Origin: Spirochaetota bacterium
GTDB taxonomy: Bacteria; Spirochaetota; UBA4802; JAFGDQ01
DNA length: 40,042 bases
Assembly: GCA_016934735.1 (NCBI GenBank)
Contig: JAFGSG010000061.1
Coordinates: 1-40,042 of the forward strand
Direction of reading: 5' to 3'
Both the position numbers and the translations under genes were made by a program. Position 1 is the stretch's first letter, and every line of letters begins with the position of its first letter. Of the stretch, positions 16,564 to 26,252 are shown piece by piece. The notes beneath the pieces were generated by a model that saw only the letters and a list, made by a program, of their open reading frames with translations, was not told the DNA's origin and did no database searches.

Positions 16564-18330
16564 TTATACTAAGCTATTTAATTTTTCATTAATCTCTTCA
16601 ACCGATTCCATGCTCTTGCTTGCAAGCATATCCATTATTTCAGTTTCTCCCTTTTTAAATTCATCGGAATCAATATGGCTTCCGTTCCAGTCCAGAAATT
16701 TCTGCCTCATTTGATTAAAATATGAACGGGCTTCATCTTTATGCGTTAATTTTAACTCAGCTAATAAAATCAGAAGTAATTTATCAAAAACATACTTCTG
16801 CCTGTCTTTCGTAGTAGACGCGTCAACCTGATCAAAAGCGTTCTGCTGTAAATAAACAGAGTCAAGGAACTCGCCTTTAAGATAATTAATGAAATCATCT
16901 ATGCTTGTGCCTTCTTCTCCGACAACCTTCATCATCTGGGACACTTCCTCGCTCCTGAACAGCACCTGCCTTGCGTATTCCGCCTTTTCCACATTTACAC
17001 TGCCGCTGTATTTACTCCAGCTTTCCAGGGGATGAATTGCAGGATACCTCCTTGCGTCCGAACGCTCCCTTGACAAGCCGTGAAAAGCACCGACAACCTT
17101 TAACGTGGCCTGTGTCACAGGTTCTTCGAAATTTCCGCCTGCAGGGCTTACAGTACCTCCTATCGTGACAGATCCTATGCTGCCGTCTATATTTTTCACA
17201 ATGCCTGCCCTCTCGTAAAAAGCGGCGATTACAGACTCAAGATATGCCGGAAACGCCTCTTCTCCGGGAATTTCCTCAAGACGGCCAGACATCTCTCTCA
17301 TAGCCTGAGCCCATCTTGACGTGGAATCAGCCAGCAGTAATACTTTAAGCCCCATTTGCCTGTAATACTCTGCAATGGTAACACCAGTATAAACAGACGC
17401 TTCGCGTGCCGCAACAGGCATAGAACTTGTGTTACAGATAATAACTGTTCTTTCCATAAGCGACTTCCCTGTCCTGGGATCGGTTAATTCCGGAAACTCT
17501 TTTAATGTATCCACAACCTCGCCCGCACGCTCACCGCACGCGGCGATTATTACTATATCCACGTCAGCATAACGGCTGGTCAGTTGCTGTAATACGGTTT
17601 TTCCGGCTCCGAACGGCCCGGGGATGCAATATGTGCCGCCAGCGGCTACAGGAAATAAAGTGTCGATTATCCTGATCTGGGTAACAAGCGGTTCTACAGG
17701 CTTCATTCTTTCTTTATAAACATTTATGGCTTTTTTAACCGGCCATTGAAAAATCATTGAAACAGGAATAAGATCGCCATTCTCGTCTTCAAGTTCAGCT
17801 ATCTGCTGTTTTACGTTATACTCACCTTTAGAGACAATTGACCTGACCTTATAAGTGCCGTAAAGATCAAACGGCACCATAATCTTATGCTCAAATATTC
17901 CTTCAGGAACCGAGCCCAGGGTTTGGCCGCGAACAACAATATCACCGGTTTTTGCAGCCGGCGAAAATATCCATCTGGTTTCATTTGATATTGGATCTAA
18001 ATATACTCCTCTATCAAGAAAGAATCCGCATTTCTCAGCAAGCTGAGGAAGAGGATTCTGCAGGCCGTCAAATATCTGCCCAAGAAGGCCTGGACCCACG
18101 ACAACTGAAAGAAGATTGCCTGTAAATTCCACGCTGTCTCCGACGCCCACACCTTTAATGATCTCGAAAACCTGCATCTCAGCTCTATTGCCCTTAATGC
18201 GTATTACTTCAGATTTTAAACGTTTTTCATCCAAAATCACGTAAGCGACTTCGTTTAATAAAACATTGCCGTCAAATTCTACAGTTACAAGATTGCCGTT
18301 TACGCCTACTACTCGCCCGGTGGTTGCCAT
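16564..18330 (-). CDS. atpA: V-type ATPase catalytic subunit A
   Basis: The catalytic ATP-hydrolysing or ATP-synthesising head subunit, 588 residues. The Walker A loop GPFGAGKT is at residues 238-245, preceded by the V-type-specific non-homologous region (about 110-200). [39 protein letters not shown] and [20 protein letters not shown] are all conserved. I use ATG 18330, which GGAGAG precedes; a TTG five codons upstream overlaps that ribosome site. The gap to the upstream DUF2764 gene (139 bases) is filled by a dispersed hairpin repeat, which is unusual inside an otherwise tight operon. Confidence 0.95.
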   Translation of the reverse strand: MATTGRVVGVNGNLVTVEFDGNVLLNEVAYVILDEKRLKSEVIRIKGNRAEMQVFEIIKGVGVGDSVEFTGNLLSVVVGPGLLGQIFDGLQNPLPQLAEKCGFFLDRGVYLDPISNETRWIFSPAAKTGDIVVRGQTLGSVPEGIFEHKIMVPFDLYGTYKVRSIVSKGEYNVKQQIAELEDENGDLIPVSMIFQWPVKKAINVYKERMKPVEPLVTQIRIIDTLFPVAAGGTYCIPGPFGAGKTVLQQLTSRYADVDIVIIAACGERAGEVVDTLKEFPELTDPRTGKSLMERTVIICNTSSMPVAAREASVYTGVTIAEYYRQMGLKVLLLADSTSRWAQAMREMSGRLEEIPGEEAFPAYLESVIAAFYERAGIVKNIDGSIGSVTIGGTVSPAGGNFEEPVTQATLKVVGAFHGLSRERSDARRYPAIHPLESWSKYSGSVNVEKAEYARQVLFRSEEVSQMMKVVGEEGTSIDDFINYLKGEFLDSVYLQQNAFDQVDASTTKDRQKYVFDKLLLILLAELKLTHKDEARSYFNQMRQKFLDWNGSHIDSDEFKKGETEIMDMLASKSMESVEEINEKLNSLV

Positions 18331-18357
18331 TTTATTTCTCTCCAATTTTTAACATAA

Positions 18358-18465
18358 GGGAACCTCTAAAAATCAGAGTTTTTATTGGTTCTCCAAATAA
18401 AAAACCTGATTTTACCTTGATTTGTTCCCAATGGTTACATCAATATTTAATTATTAGAGGGAACC
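18358..18465. repeat. Dispersed hairpin repeat, copy 2, inside the V-ATPase operon
   Basis: Matches 1-95. GGGAACC stands at both ends (18358-18364 and 18459-18465), with imperfect inverted ends TCTAAAAAT / ATTATTAGA just inside. A long stem-loop lies at 18369-18413: AAAATCAG + GTTTTTATTGG pairs with CCAAATAAAAAAC + CTGATTTT around TTCT. The right edge reaches to within 5 bases of the DUF2764 stop codon. It looks like a small MITE-like element or a transcribed hairpin; it could attenuate transcription between the DUF2764 gene and atpA. Confidence 0.75.
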
Positions 18466-18469
18466 ATAA

Positions 18470-19006
18470 TTAAATTGATACAACAGGTAATTCCAGTAAT
18501 TGACTGAACTTTCGGGTTCCCTTTTCTTTATTCAGCGATTGTTTTCTCCAGAGTATCTGCAACTTTATATAATAAACCAGCAGCTTAATCTCATCAAAAT
18601 GATGACCTACCTCTATTTCATCAAGATAAGACCATCTTTCCAAATTTAAAATATCTTCCGCATTCAGAGGCGAATCACTCTCGTACGCTTCGCTTATAAA
18701 CCTGTAATTTAACAAAGTTCCCTGATCCTCTCTTAAATATTTCTCAGGGGGTTCATTTTTATTCTCCGCCCTTAAAACAACAAGATTGTTCCTTAAATTT
18801 TTTTCCCACGCCAGCCAATTATTCAATATTTTATTATTGGTCCTTGCCAGCTCCAGATTATCGAACGCGGCAGACTTGATCAGCTTAAGATGCTCAGGCT
18901 TAAGATTATTTTCGCATGTTTCAAGAAATTGTTCAACAGTGGGGATCTTCTCCATATCATAATCCAGATGCGGCAGCGATGCAACTGCAAAATAGTATTG
19001 AGACAT
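18470..19006 (-). CDS. V-ATPase operon-associated DUF2764 protein
   Basis: A 178-residue helical protein beginning MSQYYFAVASLPHLDYDMEK, the typical start of DUF2764 proteins, which sit between subunits E and A in spirochaete and chlamydial V-ATPase operons. Their position and helical character suggest they replace the missing C subunit (the axle socket), but this is inference. I start at ATG 19006, because GGAGAAATAG precedes it and the family N-terminus begins there; a longer frame to 19069 runs back through atpE. The atpE stop is one base upstream. The 3' end touches the hairpin repeat. Confidence 0.8.
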   Translation of the reverse strand: MSQYYFAVASLPHLDYDMEKIPTVEQFLETCENNLKPEHLKLIKSAAFDNLELARTNNKILNNWLAWEKNLRNNLVVLRAENKNEPPEKYLREDQGTLLNYRFISEAYESDSPLNAEDILNLERWSYLDEIEVGHHFDEIKLLVYYIKLQILWRKQSLNKEKGTRKFSQLLELPVVSI

Positions 19007-19007
19007 T

Positions 19008-19619
19008 CTATTTCTCCGATCCGGCTTTTGTAATAATATCTGCCAATACAGGATTAAGATACTGAACAAGGTTTTCAGCTATTGCCGCGTCGGTAAAATC
19101 ATAGTATGAATCCCCGTCTTTTTCAGAGATCCTGAATCCTGATTTAATCGCCGGATGAATTTTAATTGTTACTCCGTTTTTCAGCTCGCCGGATAATTTA
19201 CCGAGTAAACTCTGCTGAAGTTTTGCACTGTCTTCTTTTGACATTAATATATCAAGGCCTTTGCCTTTCCCCGCCCATTCCCTGATAACGGCCGGAATTA
19301 GTTCTCCGGTAAGTCCGCCGGCAAGAGCGCCTGTTACTTCCCGCTTTATTAATGAATCAAATATGGAAATTATTTTCCCCCTTATTGCAAGGATCAGATC
19401 ACGTCCTGCCTGTTTAAGCGCTTCCCTGCCCGCATTTTCGAAATGCTGTTGTTCGGTTTTTGCTTTTGAGATTATTTCTGAAGCTTCTTTCTTTGCCTTT
19501 TCAATTATCTGGGAAGCCTGCGTGTTCGCATTATTAATTATTTCATCCGCTTTCTTTTCAGCTTCTGCAACGCCTTCTGTTTTTATTTTTTCTATAAGTT
19601 CTTTTAGCTGTACTTCCAT
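19008..19619 (-). CDS. atpE: V-type ATPase subunit E (peripheral stalk)
   Basis: A 203-residue peripheral stalk subunit. The first ~70 residues are a heptad-rich charged helix (ELIEKIKTEGVAEAEKKADE and IIEKAKKEASEIISKAKTEQ) that pairs as a coiled coil with another stalk chain. The rest is the globular head-binding domain. It is the first gene of the operon, with AGAGGT before ATG 19619. No gene for the usual partner (G/H) or for F and C is present within the window. Confidence 0.85.
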   Translation of the reverse strand: MEVQLKELIEKIKTEGVAEAEKKADEIINNANTQASQIIEKAKKEASEIISKAKTEQQHFENAGREALKQAGRDLILAIRGKIISIFDSLIKREVTGALAGGLTGELIPAVIREWAGKGKGLDILMSKEDSAKLQQSLLGKLSGELKNGVTIKIHPAIKSGFRISEKDGDSYYDFTDAAIAENLVQYLNPVLADIITKAGSEK

Positions 19620-20024
19620 TTTGACCTCTTTATAATATGATTATTATGAATGGATATAAATCATTATTCGACTGGTTTGACTTTATTATTAATAATTAAA
19701 CTGTTGTTTTTATTCGTATAAATTAAAAACTTAAAGCTATAATAAAATTTAAATTCAGGAAATTTAATTATACCTGATTTTTTTAAATAGTCAATAAAAG
19801 AATTATTTATGACATTAAAAAATTTAGCATCGACATCTGCATAAATATTAAAACAGGATACCTTTCCGACATCGATTTTTTAAATGCATGGCATAAAACT
19901 CAAATCAAAGAAGTACATAATAATAATGATTAAGACAGGCAGAAATTATAAAGTTACAAATTTTATTAAAATTTAAAGCAGTAAATTAATATCCATATAT
20001 TCATTCAGAATTAATAGTTGCTGT
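19620..20024. other. AT-rich gap upstream of the V-ATPase operon
   Basis: About 400 bases of very AT-rich sequence between the start of atpE and the end of the LEA-like gene, both on the minus strand. It must hold the V-ATPase promoter, but I see no unambiguous -35/-10 pair, no coding frame and no repeat. Confidence 0.4.
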
Positions 20025-21044
20025 TTATTTAATATTTAATATTCCTTTTTCATTAAAATTCAGCTTCAATGCTTCTTTTCTGATTTTGTCAGGAAGTTTC
20101 ACCATCGAATATCCGGTTAGCGAGTAATCACCTTTGCCGTTCCTGAAAGCTTTCAGTATTGCTTTGCCTAGCCGCTTTGAACTGAAATCATTGTTCACTC
20201 TGAGTATATACTCGCCCTGTTTGTTTTGAATATTTTTTGTGTAACCATCGACCAGTTTGCTTGTATTAATATTAAAATTATAATTAAGATCCTTAAAATA
20301 TAAATTAGCTTTTGTTTTATTTTTCATTATAATATCAAAATTCACTTTAAGTTTTAAATCAAGTTCCGAAGGATCAATAATCTTCGCTGTATCTTTACCG
20401 TCTATAAGCGCTTCAAACATCTTCTTCACTGAATCTGCATTAAGATTCTTTTTTGCTGAAAGTTTTAATGCAGTTTCAATATCCCTTTTTGTCGGTTTTA
20501 TTACATTAAAGTTTGCAATATGTATTTCAGGTTTAATAGTCGGAACAAGTTTGTTCAGCTTAAATTTAAATGTAACATCTTCTGCAAGGCTCTGAACCGA
20601 TTTAGGCAGAGGAAGCACAATTACCATGTCAATCAGGCAGTCCAGAGAATCCTTATTTTTATAATCCTTAACAATACCGGCCATATCAGCATATTTTACA
20701 TTCACAAAAATACGCGTAATCTCTGTACCTTTTGGTTTAATCTTTAATCTGTTGGTTTCAGCATTAAAAAACTGCTTATTCTCTACAAAAAATACGGTTT
20801 TTACAGTACTAAGCTTCAGTTTAACCGGATATGGATTTGTGATAGCAACATCAAAAAGAAAGGTTATGTCAGATAAACTGATAGAACTTATGTCAAATTT
20901 TGCGATCTCTGCAGACGGCCTGGGTATGCTGAATCCAGCAATCCGATCCGGCACCTCGAATGCATAAGAATTGTATGACAATAAAGATAAAAATAATATT
21001 ATAAAAAGAAAGGGAATATATTTCATATTAATTAATTTTACCAT
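20025..21044 (-). CDS. LEA type 2 (WHy-domain) family secreted protein
   Basis: A 339-residue protein with an N-terminal signal peptide (hydrophobic residues ~9-27, ending SYA). Two tandem LEA14/WHy-like domains follow. The first (about 45-165) shows the family pattern ITFLFDVAITNPYPVKLKLS with the conserved N-P-Y/F-P and later EITRIFVNVKYAD. The second (about 205-335) has LKVNFDIIMKNKTKANLYFK. These beta-sandwich domains occur in secreted and lipid-associated proteins of unclear function. The first ATG is at 21044; a second at 21026 gives a shorter signal, and neither has a clear ribosome site. It may be transcribed toward the V-ATPase operon but is separated by 400 bases. Confidence 0.7.
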   Translation of the reverse strand: MVKLINMKYIPFLFIILFLSLLSYNSYAFEVPDRIAGFSIPRPSAEIAKFDISSISLSDITFLFDVAITNPYPVKLKLSTVKTVFFVENKQFFNAETNRLKIKPKGTEITRIFVNVKYADMAGIVKDYKNKDSLDCLIDMVIVLPLPKSVQSLAEDVTFKFKLNKLVPTIKPEIHIANFNVIKPTKRDIETALKLSAKKNLNADSVKKMFEALIDGKDTAKIIDPSELDLKLKVNFDIIMKNKTKANLYFKDLNYNFNINTSKLVDGYTKNIQNKQGEYILRVNNDFSSKRLGKAILKAFRNGKGDYSLTGYSMVKLPDKIRKEALKLNFNEKGILNIK

Positions 21045-21317
21045 TGTTGAGCTACTAATGATAGTTATTTATTTAATCTTTCCTTTTCTGGATAAATATG
21101 TCTGTCCTTTTTCGAAGTCAATCAAATTATAAATTAAATAACAGATGACCGGCCTGAAATACCAAAAAAAAATCAATTAATATTTGAATTATTTTTTTTC
21201 TTATGCTACAATAATTTATTCGTGTTAAAAAAAACAAAAAAATTGTATGCTTAAATGCATAATCAACCGCCGGTAATTAATAAAGCCGCTGAAAATTGCA
21301 TTGGAAGGCAGCCTTAC

Positions 21318-22250
21318 ATGAAAAAAAAATTATCCGAATCCAGCAGAAATGTTTTCCGAACGTTTATCAAATTTAAAAATCACGGGATAAATATACAGAA
21401 TAATTTTTATAAAACAAAAAAAGTTCGTGCAGGTTTCAGTAATAATACAAACCGGTTAAATAGGACTATTCCGCATTCCATAAATAACATTTCGCAGCAA
21501 ATTGTTTCAAAACAAAAAATACAACAAATGTGTAATGAAGTCAGTATACAGGCAAATATTCTTGCTTCTGCCAATAAGGAGCTTGAATCATTCTCATATT
21601 CCATTTCGCACGATCTTCGCGCCCCGCTCAGGGCAATCGACGGTTATACTCAGATTCTTATTGAAGATTACTGTCAGATCCTTGATGAAGAAGGCGAACG
21701 GCTTTGTAGAATTATCAGCTCGGAATCAATAAAAATGACAAAGCTTATTGATAATATACTCACGTTTTCCCGTCTGAACCGTTCACCAATTCAAATTCTG
21801 CCTATTGATATGAAAGCTCTTGCAGCAGCAGTATTTCATGAACTTATGGCCGGCAATGATCCTAAAAAAATTGAATTCAAAATCGAGACAATGCCTATTG
21901 CCAGCGGCGATTTTTCCCTGATCCAGCAGGTTTGGAAAAATCTTATTTCAAATGCCATAAAATTTTCATCAAAAAATGCTCATCCTGTTATAGAAATAAA
22001 ATCATATAAAGAGGGAAAGGATGTAATATATTATGTACGTGACAATGGTGTGGGTTTTAATATGCAGTTTTATGATAAACTTTTCACTGTATTCGAACGC
22101 CTTCACAGCATTAAAGATTTCAACGGTACGGGTATGGGCCTGGCTATTGTGCAGCGCATTATTCACCGCCATGCTGGCAAAGTCTGGGCAGAAAGCAAAA
22201 TCAACGATGGCGCGACTTTTTATTTCTCTTTGCCGCTAATAGAAATATGA
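21318..22250 (+). CDS. Sensor histidine kinase (phytochrome-like HK core, no sensor domain)
   Basis: A 310-residue kinase. The dimerisation/phosphoacceptor domain has FSYSISHDLRAPLRAIDGYT with the conserved His; the ATPase domain has WKNLISNAIKFSS (N box), VRDNGVGFNM (G1), FERLHSIKDFNGTGMGLAIV (F and G2). The first ~95 residues have no recognised sensor domain. I use ATG 21318, because GGAAGG stands 9 bases before it; an upstream ATG at 21255 adds 21 residues but has no ribosome site. The kinase domain belongs to the group that pairs with Rcp1-type regulators, and exactly such a gene follows 31 bases later. Confidence 0.85.
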   Translation: MKKKLSESSRNVFRTFIKFKNHGINIQNNFYKTKKVRAGFSNNTNRLNRTIPHSINNISQQIVSKQKIQQMCNEVSIQANILASANKELESFSYSISHDLRAPLRAIDGYTQILIEDYCQILDEEGERLCRIISSESIKMTKLIDNILTFSRLNRSPIQILPIDMKALAAAVFHELMAGNDPKKIEFKIETMPIASGDFSLIQQVWKNLISNAIKFSSKNAHPVIEIKSYKEGKDVIYYVRDNGVGFNMQFYDKLFTVFERLHSIKDFNGTGMGLAIVQRIIHRHAGKVWAESKINDGATFYFSLPLIEI

Positions 22251-22281
22251 TTATAATTATTATAATTTATGGAGGATAAAA

Positions 22282-22725
22282 ATGGCTATGGTAGACCCGG
22301 TTGATGTATTGCTTATTGAGGATAATCCGCAGGACGCGGAGCTGACGTTAAGGGCGTTCAAAAAAAATAACCTTGCAAATAATATTTTTGTCATTGAAGA
22401 CGGCGCGGACGCTGTTGATTTCCTATTCTGCAAAGGTCAATATTCGACCAGAGAAATTTTGCCTCATCCTAAAATCATTCTTCTGGATCTCAAGCTTCCG
22501 AAAATAGGCGGCCTCGAAATATTGAAAATGATAAAATCGGATCAGAGAACAAAATCAATTCCTGTTGTAATTGTAACGTCTTCAATGGAAGACCCGGACA
22601 TAAAAACAGCATATGAGATGGGAGCAAACAGCTATGTGGTTAAACCGGTAGGATTTGATTCATTTATTGAATCAATAAAAAAACTGGGATTCTACTGGCT
22701 GCTTGTAAACAAGCCTCCAAAGTAA
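22282..22725 (+). CDS. Response regulator, Rcp1 type (receiver domain only)
   Basis: A 147-residue single-domain receiver. The acidic pocket is E13-D14, the phosphoacceptor is D69 (KIILLDLKLPKIGG), followed by the switch region VIVTSSMEDPDI and the conserved Lys in SYVVKPVGF. The insert DGADAVDFLFCKGQYSTRE and the FYWLLVNKPP tail are features of Rcp1-type regulators. It has no output domain, so it acts by protein contact or phosphotransfer. GGAGG precedes ATG 22282. It is co-transcribed with the kinase and convergent with the hybrid kinase 26 bases away, which may receive its signal. Confidence 0.9.
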   Translation: MAMVDPVDVLLIEDNPQDAELTLRAFKKNNLANNIFVIEDGADAVDFLFCKGQYSTREILPHPKIILLDLKLPKIGGLEILKMIKSDQRTKSIPVVIVTSSMEDPDIKTAYEMGANSYVVKPVGFDSFIESIKKLGFYWLLVNKPPK

Positions 22726-22751
22726 GATTACACATCTGATATCCGCTAACC

Positions 22752-24704
22752 TTATTCAAGCACGCTTCGGATTTGCTTTGCCAAATCGCTGATACTGAAC
22801 GGCTTCTGGATAAAGTTCGCTCCTTCTATAAACGCCCCTCTTTTCACCATCGTATCAAAGGTGTATCCGGAAATAAAAATTGTTTTTATACCAGCAATTT
22901 TTTCCTCTATCTTTTTCTTCAACTCATTGCCGTTCATTTCCGGCATAATAACATCAGTAAGCAGAAGATCAATTGATGTATTACAGGTATCGCATATTGA
23001 AAGCGCTTCTATCGGCCCTGCTGCAGAAATAATATTATAGCCAATTGCCTTTAACATCTGTGTTATCATGGTTCTCAGCATTTCCTCGTCTTCAACAAGA
23101 AGTATGGTCCCATTTGCCGTATGGATCTTTTCCTCTTCCATTTTTTCCTCAATTTTTTGAGAAATATTGTACATGGGAATAAAAATATTAAATATTGATC
23201 CTCTGCCTGGTTCGCTCCCAACGTTTATACAGCCTCCATTTTGTTTCACATTTCCATAAACAGTAGCAAGGCCCAGTCCAGTCCCCTTTCCTGTTTCCTT
23301 TGTTGTAAAAAACGGTTCGAAAATATGTAAGAGTGTATCATTATCCATACCTGTTCCATTGTCTTCTACCGACAGCTTCACATATTGACCCGGCGTGCAG
23401 TCCGGGTGCTCCCGGCAATAAAATTCATCAAGAGATGCATTCGCAGTTGTTATTATGAGACGCCCTCCTTGCGGCATTGCGTCTCTCGCATTTACTACGA
23501 GATTCATAAGAATCTGTTCCATCTGAGTCGGATCGAACTTTATATTCCAGAGATCATCGGCAAGCAAAAAATCAATTTTAATATCTTCTCCAATAAGGCG
23601 TATAAATGATTTTTGAGTCGATTCTAATATATTATTAAGATTCATAGATCTTGGAGAAATTATCTGGTTTCTTGAAAACGCCAGAAGCTGTCTTGTAATA
23701 TCGCGTGAACGTAAAGCAGCTTTTTCAATTTCCAGAATATTATTATAAACAGGGTTATCCTCCGTCAGATCGGATTTAATTAGTTCCGAATATCCGATAA
23801 TAACGCTAAGCATATTGTTAAAGTCATGCGCAACACCGCCTGCAAGCCTTCCGACTGATTCAAGCCTCTGCGCCTGCGCAAGCTGTCTCTCAAGTATAAT
23901 CTTTTCTTCTTCAGCCGATTTCCTTTCAGTGATATCATCCGCAACACCGATTATTCTGGCAAGAGAACCATCTTTATTCAGAATCGGGCTTGCTTTTGTT
24001 CTTATCCATTTTAATTTTTTCTGTGAATCAATTATACGGAATTGAATATCAACAGGAACCGGATTTGGATTTTTCAGACATTCAATAACAGTTTTAATTT
24101 CCTCGCGATCATCATCGTATATTGTCAGCAACCATGAAGACGGATTTTTAAAAATATCCTCGCGGTTTATTATCCATATTGATTCAAATGCAGGGCTCAA
24201 GTAAGCTATTCTACCATTGCCCTCTTCGATTTCGTAAACAAAAAAAACAGAGCTTAAATTCTCTGCAAGCTCCTTTAATCTTTCCTCCGTTTTCCGTAAT
24301 TCTTTTTCAGCTTTAAGTTTAAGGGAAACTGTCTGCTTTTCCTCAAGAGTATGAAGAACAGCCTGCCCGAGTCTTTTTATATGCTCTTTAATAACATAAT
24401 CTCTTGCCCCTGCCTTCATGCATGCAACAGCAGTATCTTCGTTAGTCGCTGCAGTGAGTATAATTACCGGAGTCTCCGGCACCAGCTCCATAGCCAGCTT
24501 AAGGGCCATGATGCCGTTAAAAGCGGGCATCTGATAATCGGAAATTATTATATCCGGTTTAAACGATGTGAGCGCGTTTAAAAAATCCTCGCGCGTATCT
24601 ACGCATATAAACTCGCTCAGAAGCGACTTGCTTATTTCACGCTGAGCCAGTTCAGCATCGGTATGGACATCTTCAACAAGAAGAATGCGGGTTTTTCTTT
24701 CCAT
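22752..24704 (-). CDS. Hybrid histidine kinase (REC - PAS - HK - REC)
   Basis: A 650-residue cytosolic signalling protein. Domains in order: receiver (1-125, phosphoacceptor D56 in [13 protein letters not shown]), a coiled linker, a PAS domain with PAC tail (about 145-265, [20 protein letters not shown], then [10 protein letters not shown]), a histidine kinase ([20 protein letters not shown]; ATPase motifs [18 protein letters not shown] and [10 protein letters not shown]), and a second receiver ([13 protein letters not shown]). The AHDFNNML type of kinase domain is common in deltaproteobacteria and spirochaetes. It has no membrane segment, so the signal is cytosolic or comes through its N-terminal receiver. 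Confidence 0.9.
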   Translation of the reverse strand: MERKTRILLVEDVHTDAELAQREISKSLLSEFICVDTREDFLNALTSFKPDIIISDYQMPAFNGIMALKLAMELVPETPVIILTAATNEDTAVACMKAGARDYVIKEHIKRLGQAVLHTLEEKQTVSLKLKAEKELRKTEERLKELAENLSSVFFVYEIEEGNGRIAYLSPAFESIWIINREDIFKNPSSWLLTIYDDDREEIKTVIECLKNPNPVPVDIQFRIIDSQKKLKWIRTKASPILNKDGSLARIIGVADDITERKSAEEEKIILERQLAQAQRLESVGRLAGGVAHDFNNMLSVIIGYSELIKSDLTEDNPVYNNILEIEKAALRSRDITRQLLAFSRNQIISPRSMNLNNILESTQKSFIRLIGEDIKIDFLLADDLWNIKFDPTQMEQILMNLVVNARDAMPQGGRLIITTANASLDEFYCREHPDCTPGQYVKLSVEDNGTGMDNDTLLHIFEPFFTTKETGKGTGLGLATVYGNVKQNGGCINVGSEPGRGSIFNIFIPMYNISQKIEEKMEEEKIHTANGTILLVEDEEMLRTMITQMLKAIGYNIISAAGPIEALSICDTCNTSIDLLLTDVIMPEMNGNELKKKIEEKIAGIKTIFISGYTFDTMVKRGAFIEGANFIQKPFSISDLAKQIRSVLE

Positions 24705-24830
24705 GTAATTATCCAGAAAATTTTCATTTATTATAACAATACTTTTTATTATTTTTCAAGTTTAATTTCATTTATTCGCTTAAATATATAGCAATTAAAT
24801 TTATAACTCTATTTTTTATTTTAACAATTA

Positions 24831-24865
24831 TTGACAATAATTTACTTAAAGTATATTTTTATACT
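24831..24865 (+). promoter_or_regulatory. Promoter of cassette 1, with dyad over the -10
   Basis: TTGACA (24831-24836), 15-base spacer, TATATT (24852-24857). An exact dyad AGTATA-TTTT-TATACT (24850-24865) covers the -10. The same layout occurs before the paralogous lipoprotein gene at 30995-31028, where TTGACAATA and GTATA-x-TTTT are conserved in register. That conservation makes this more than a chance match in AT-rich DNA. Confidence 0.6.
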
Positions 24866-24941
24866 GGTAATCGGCAGATATTTCTTTTTTTTATTAATTG
24901 ATGGATTAAAAAATAATTTTTTAAACTACAGGGTTATTGTA

Positions 24942-26249
24942 ATGGAAAACAAATCTGTAATTAAAATATTGCTTTCTGTATCTTTTTTCTGTTTATTAGT
25001 TTTATCCTGCTCCCCCGAAGGCGTGTCCAAAGTCACCATCACAATCGATCTCGGATTGCAGAACAAAGCAGCTTTTAACGCTCCCGAAAGTTCGTCAATT
25101 ATCGATCGCGTGCTGCGCTTCTTTGCTAAGGACGCCGAAGCACAATCTGCGCCCAATAACCTTACTTCTCTTACACTCAACATTACCGGCGACGGAATGG
25201 ATAAGATCACGCTCGGCTACACACCACCTTTACCGTCGACCATTACTGTTGAAGTCCCGGCTGGAGACTCACGTACGTTCGAAATACTCGCTTATACGCC
25301 AAGCGCTACTTTACGAGGCGTTGCAACGCGCAACCTCTCCGGAGGAGCAACTGTGGCCATTCCTATTCAGATGGCGCTTTATGAAACGAAAATAGTGATT
25401 CCGGATTTTCGTAATAATAGAGTTGTTCAGATAAATGAATCAGATACCTGGTCAAGAGACGATGTGGGATTCTTAGAAAAAAATGGAGATAATTACCCTT
25501 TGACAACAACAATTGATCCGTATGACATTGATTTTGATAATTCCGGGAAGATATATATTGCAAATTATACTGTTAACCATAATATTTTATTATTAAATTC
25601 ATTCGATGAAACTGAGACATTTATTCGATTAATACCCGATATTTATGAGCCTGGAGAAGGATACTGCACGTCTATTGGAATTGACAGGAAAAATTCTTAC
25701 ATATACGCTTCCGATGGAATAAATCTTTACAGATGGAACCTTGATGGGACTAATTACTATGCATTAACAATATCTGGAATAACGGGCATTTCAGGAATAG
25801 ATGTCAGTAATAATGGATTGCTTTATTTAACAGGTAATTCCGGTACCACATCTTATGTACCAACTGTTTTTAAGTATGATCCAACCGAACAAATCATTAC
25901 AGGAACATATACAACTAATCTTACAGAACCATGGGATGTTATTGTAAAAAATGGTTATCTGTATATTGCCGATTATGGAGAATGGAGTCCAAATAAGATT
26001 GTTCAGTTAAGTCTTGATTTAAATTATATTAATGAATTATTATACATGCCAGGAACAGAAAACACTCTTCTTGGCCCGCATAGATTTGTAGCTATAATAA
26101 ATAAAAAATTCTATGTTATTGATGAAAACGAAAATGATGGGCCCAGCGAAAATGAGAGAATTGTTGCTTTTGATGACTTTAATAGTGCATGGGATTCATT
26201 TATCCCGTCAATAGCACAGGGTTATTTCCAATTTTATGGCACCTGCTAA
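24942..26249 (+). CDS. Beta-propeller (NHL-like) lipoprotein, cassette 1
   Basis: A 435-residue lipoprotein: signal peptide with lipobox VLSC (Cys about residue 22), then a ~125-residue N-terminal domain (SKVTITIDLG...LRFFAKDAEA...NITGDGMDKI...VPAGDSRTFEILAYTPSATL) and a propeller of NHL/SMP-30-like repeats (PYDIDFDNSGKIYIANY, YIYASDGINLYRWNLDGT, VSNNGLLYLTGN, PWDVIVKNGYLYIADYG). The N-terminal domain is 60-70% identical by eye to the paralogue at 31158, while the propellers differ. I start at ATG 24942; upstream codons in frame run back through the promoter. The stop is 3 bases before the glycosyltransferase-like gene. The role is unknown; the propeller suggests surface binding of a glycan or protein. 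Confidence 0.7.
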   Translation: MENKSVIKILLSVSFFCLLVLSCSPEGVSKVTITIDLGLQNKAAFNAPESSSIIDRVLRFFAKDAEAQSAPNNLTSLTLNITGDGMDKITLGYTPPLPSTITVEVPAGDSRTFEILAYTPSATLRGVATRNLSGGATVAIPIQMALYETKIVIPDFRNNRVVQINESDTWSRDDVGFLEKNGDNYPLTTTIDPYDIDFDNSGKIYIANYTVNHNILLLNSFDETETFIRLIPDIYEPGEGYCTSIGIDRKNSYIYASDGINLYRWNLDGTNYYALTISGITGISGIDVSNNGLLYLTGNSGTTSYVPTVFKYDPTEQIITGTYTTNLTEPWDVIVKNGYLYIADYGEWSPNKIVQLSLDLNYINELLYMPGTENTLLGPHRFVAIINKKFYVIDENENDGPSENERIVAFDDFNSAWDSFIPSIAQGYFQFYGTC

Positions 26250-26252
26250 CAC

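Noticed and set aside
18358-18465. GGGAACC at both ends as a target-site duplication
   Set aside because: The first copy has a related but not identical GATAACC at the same place, so the bases are probably part of the repeat rather than a duplicated target.
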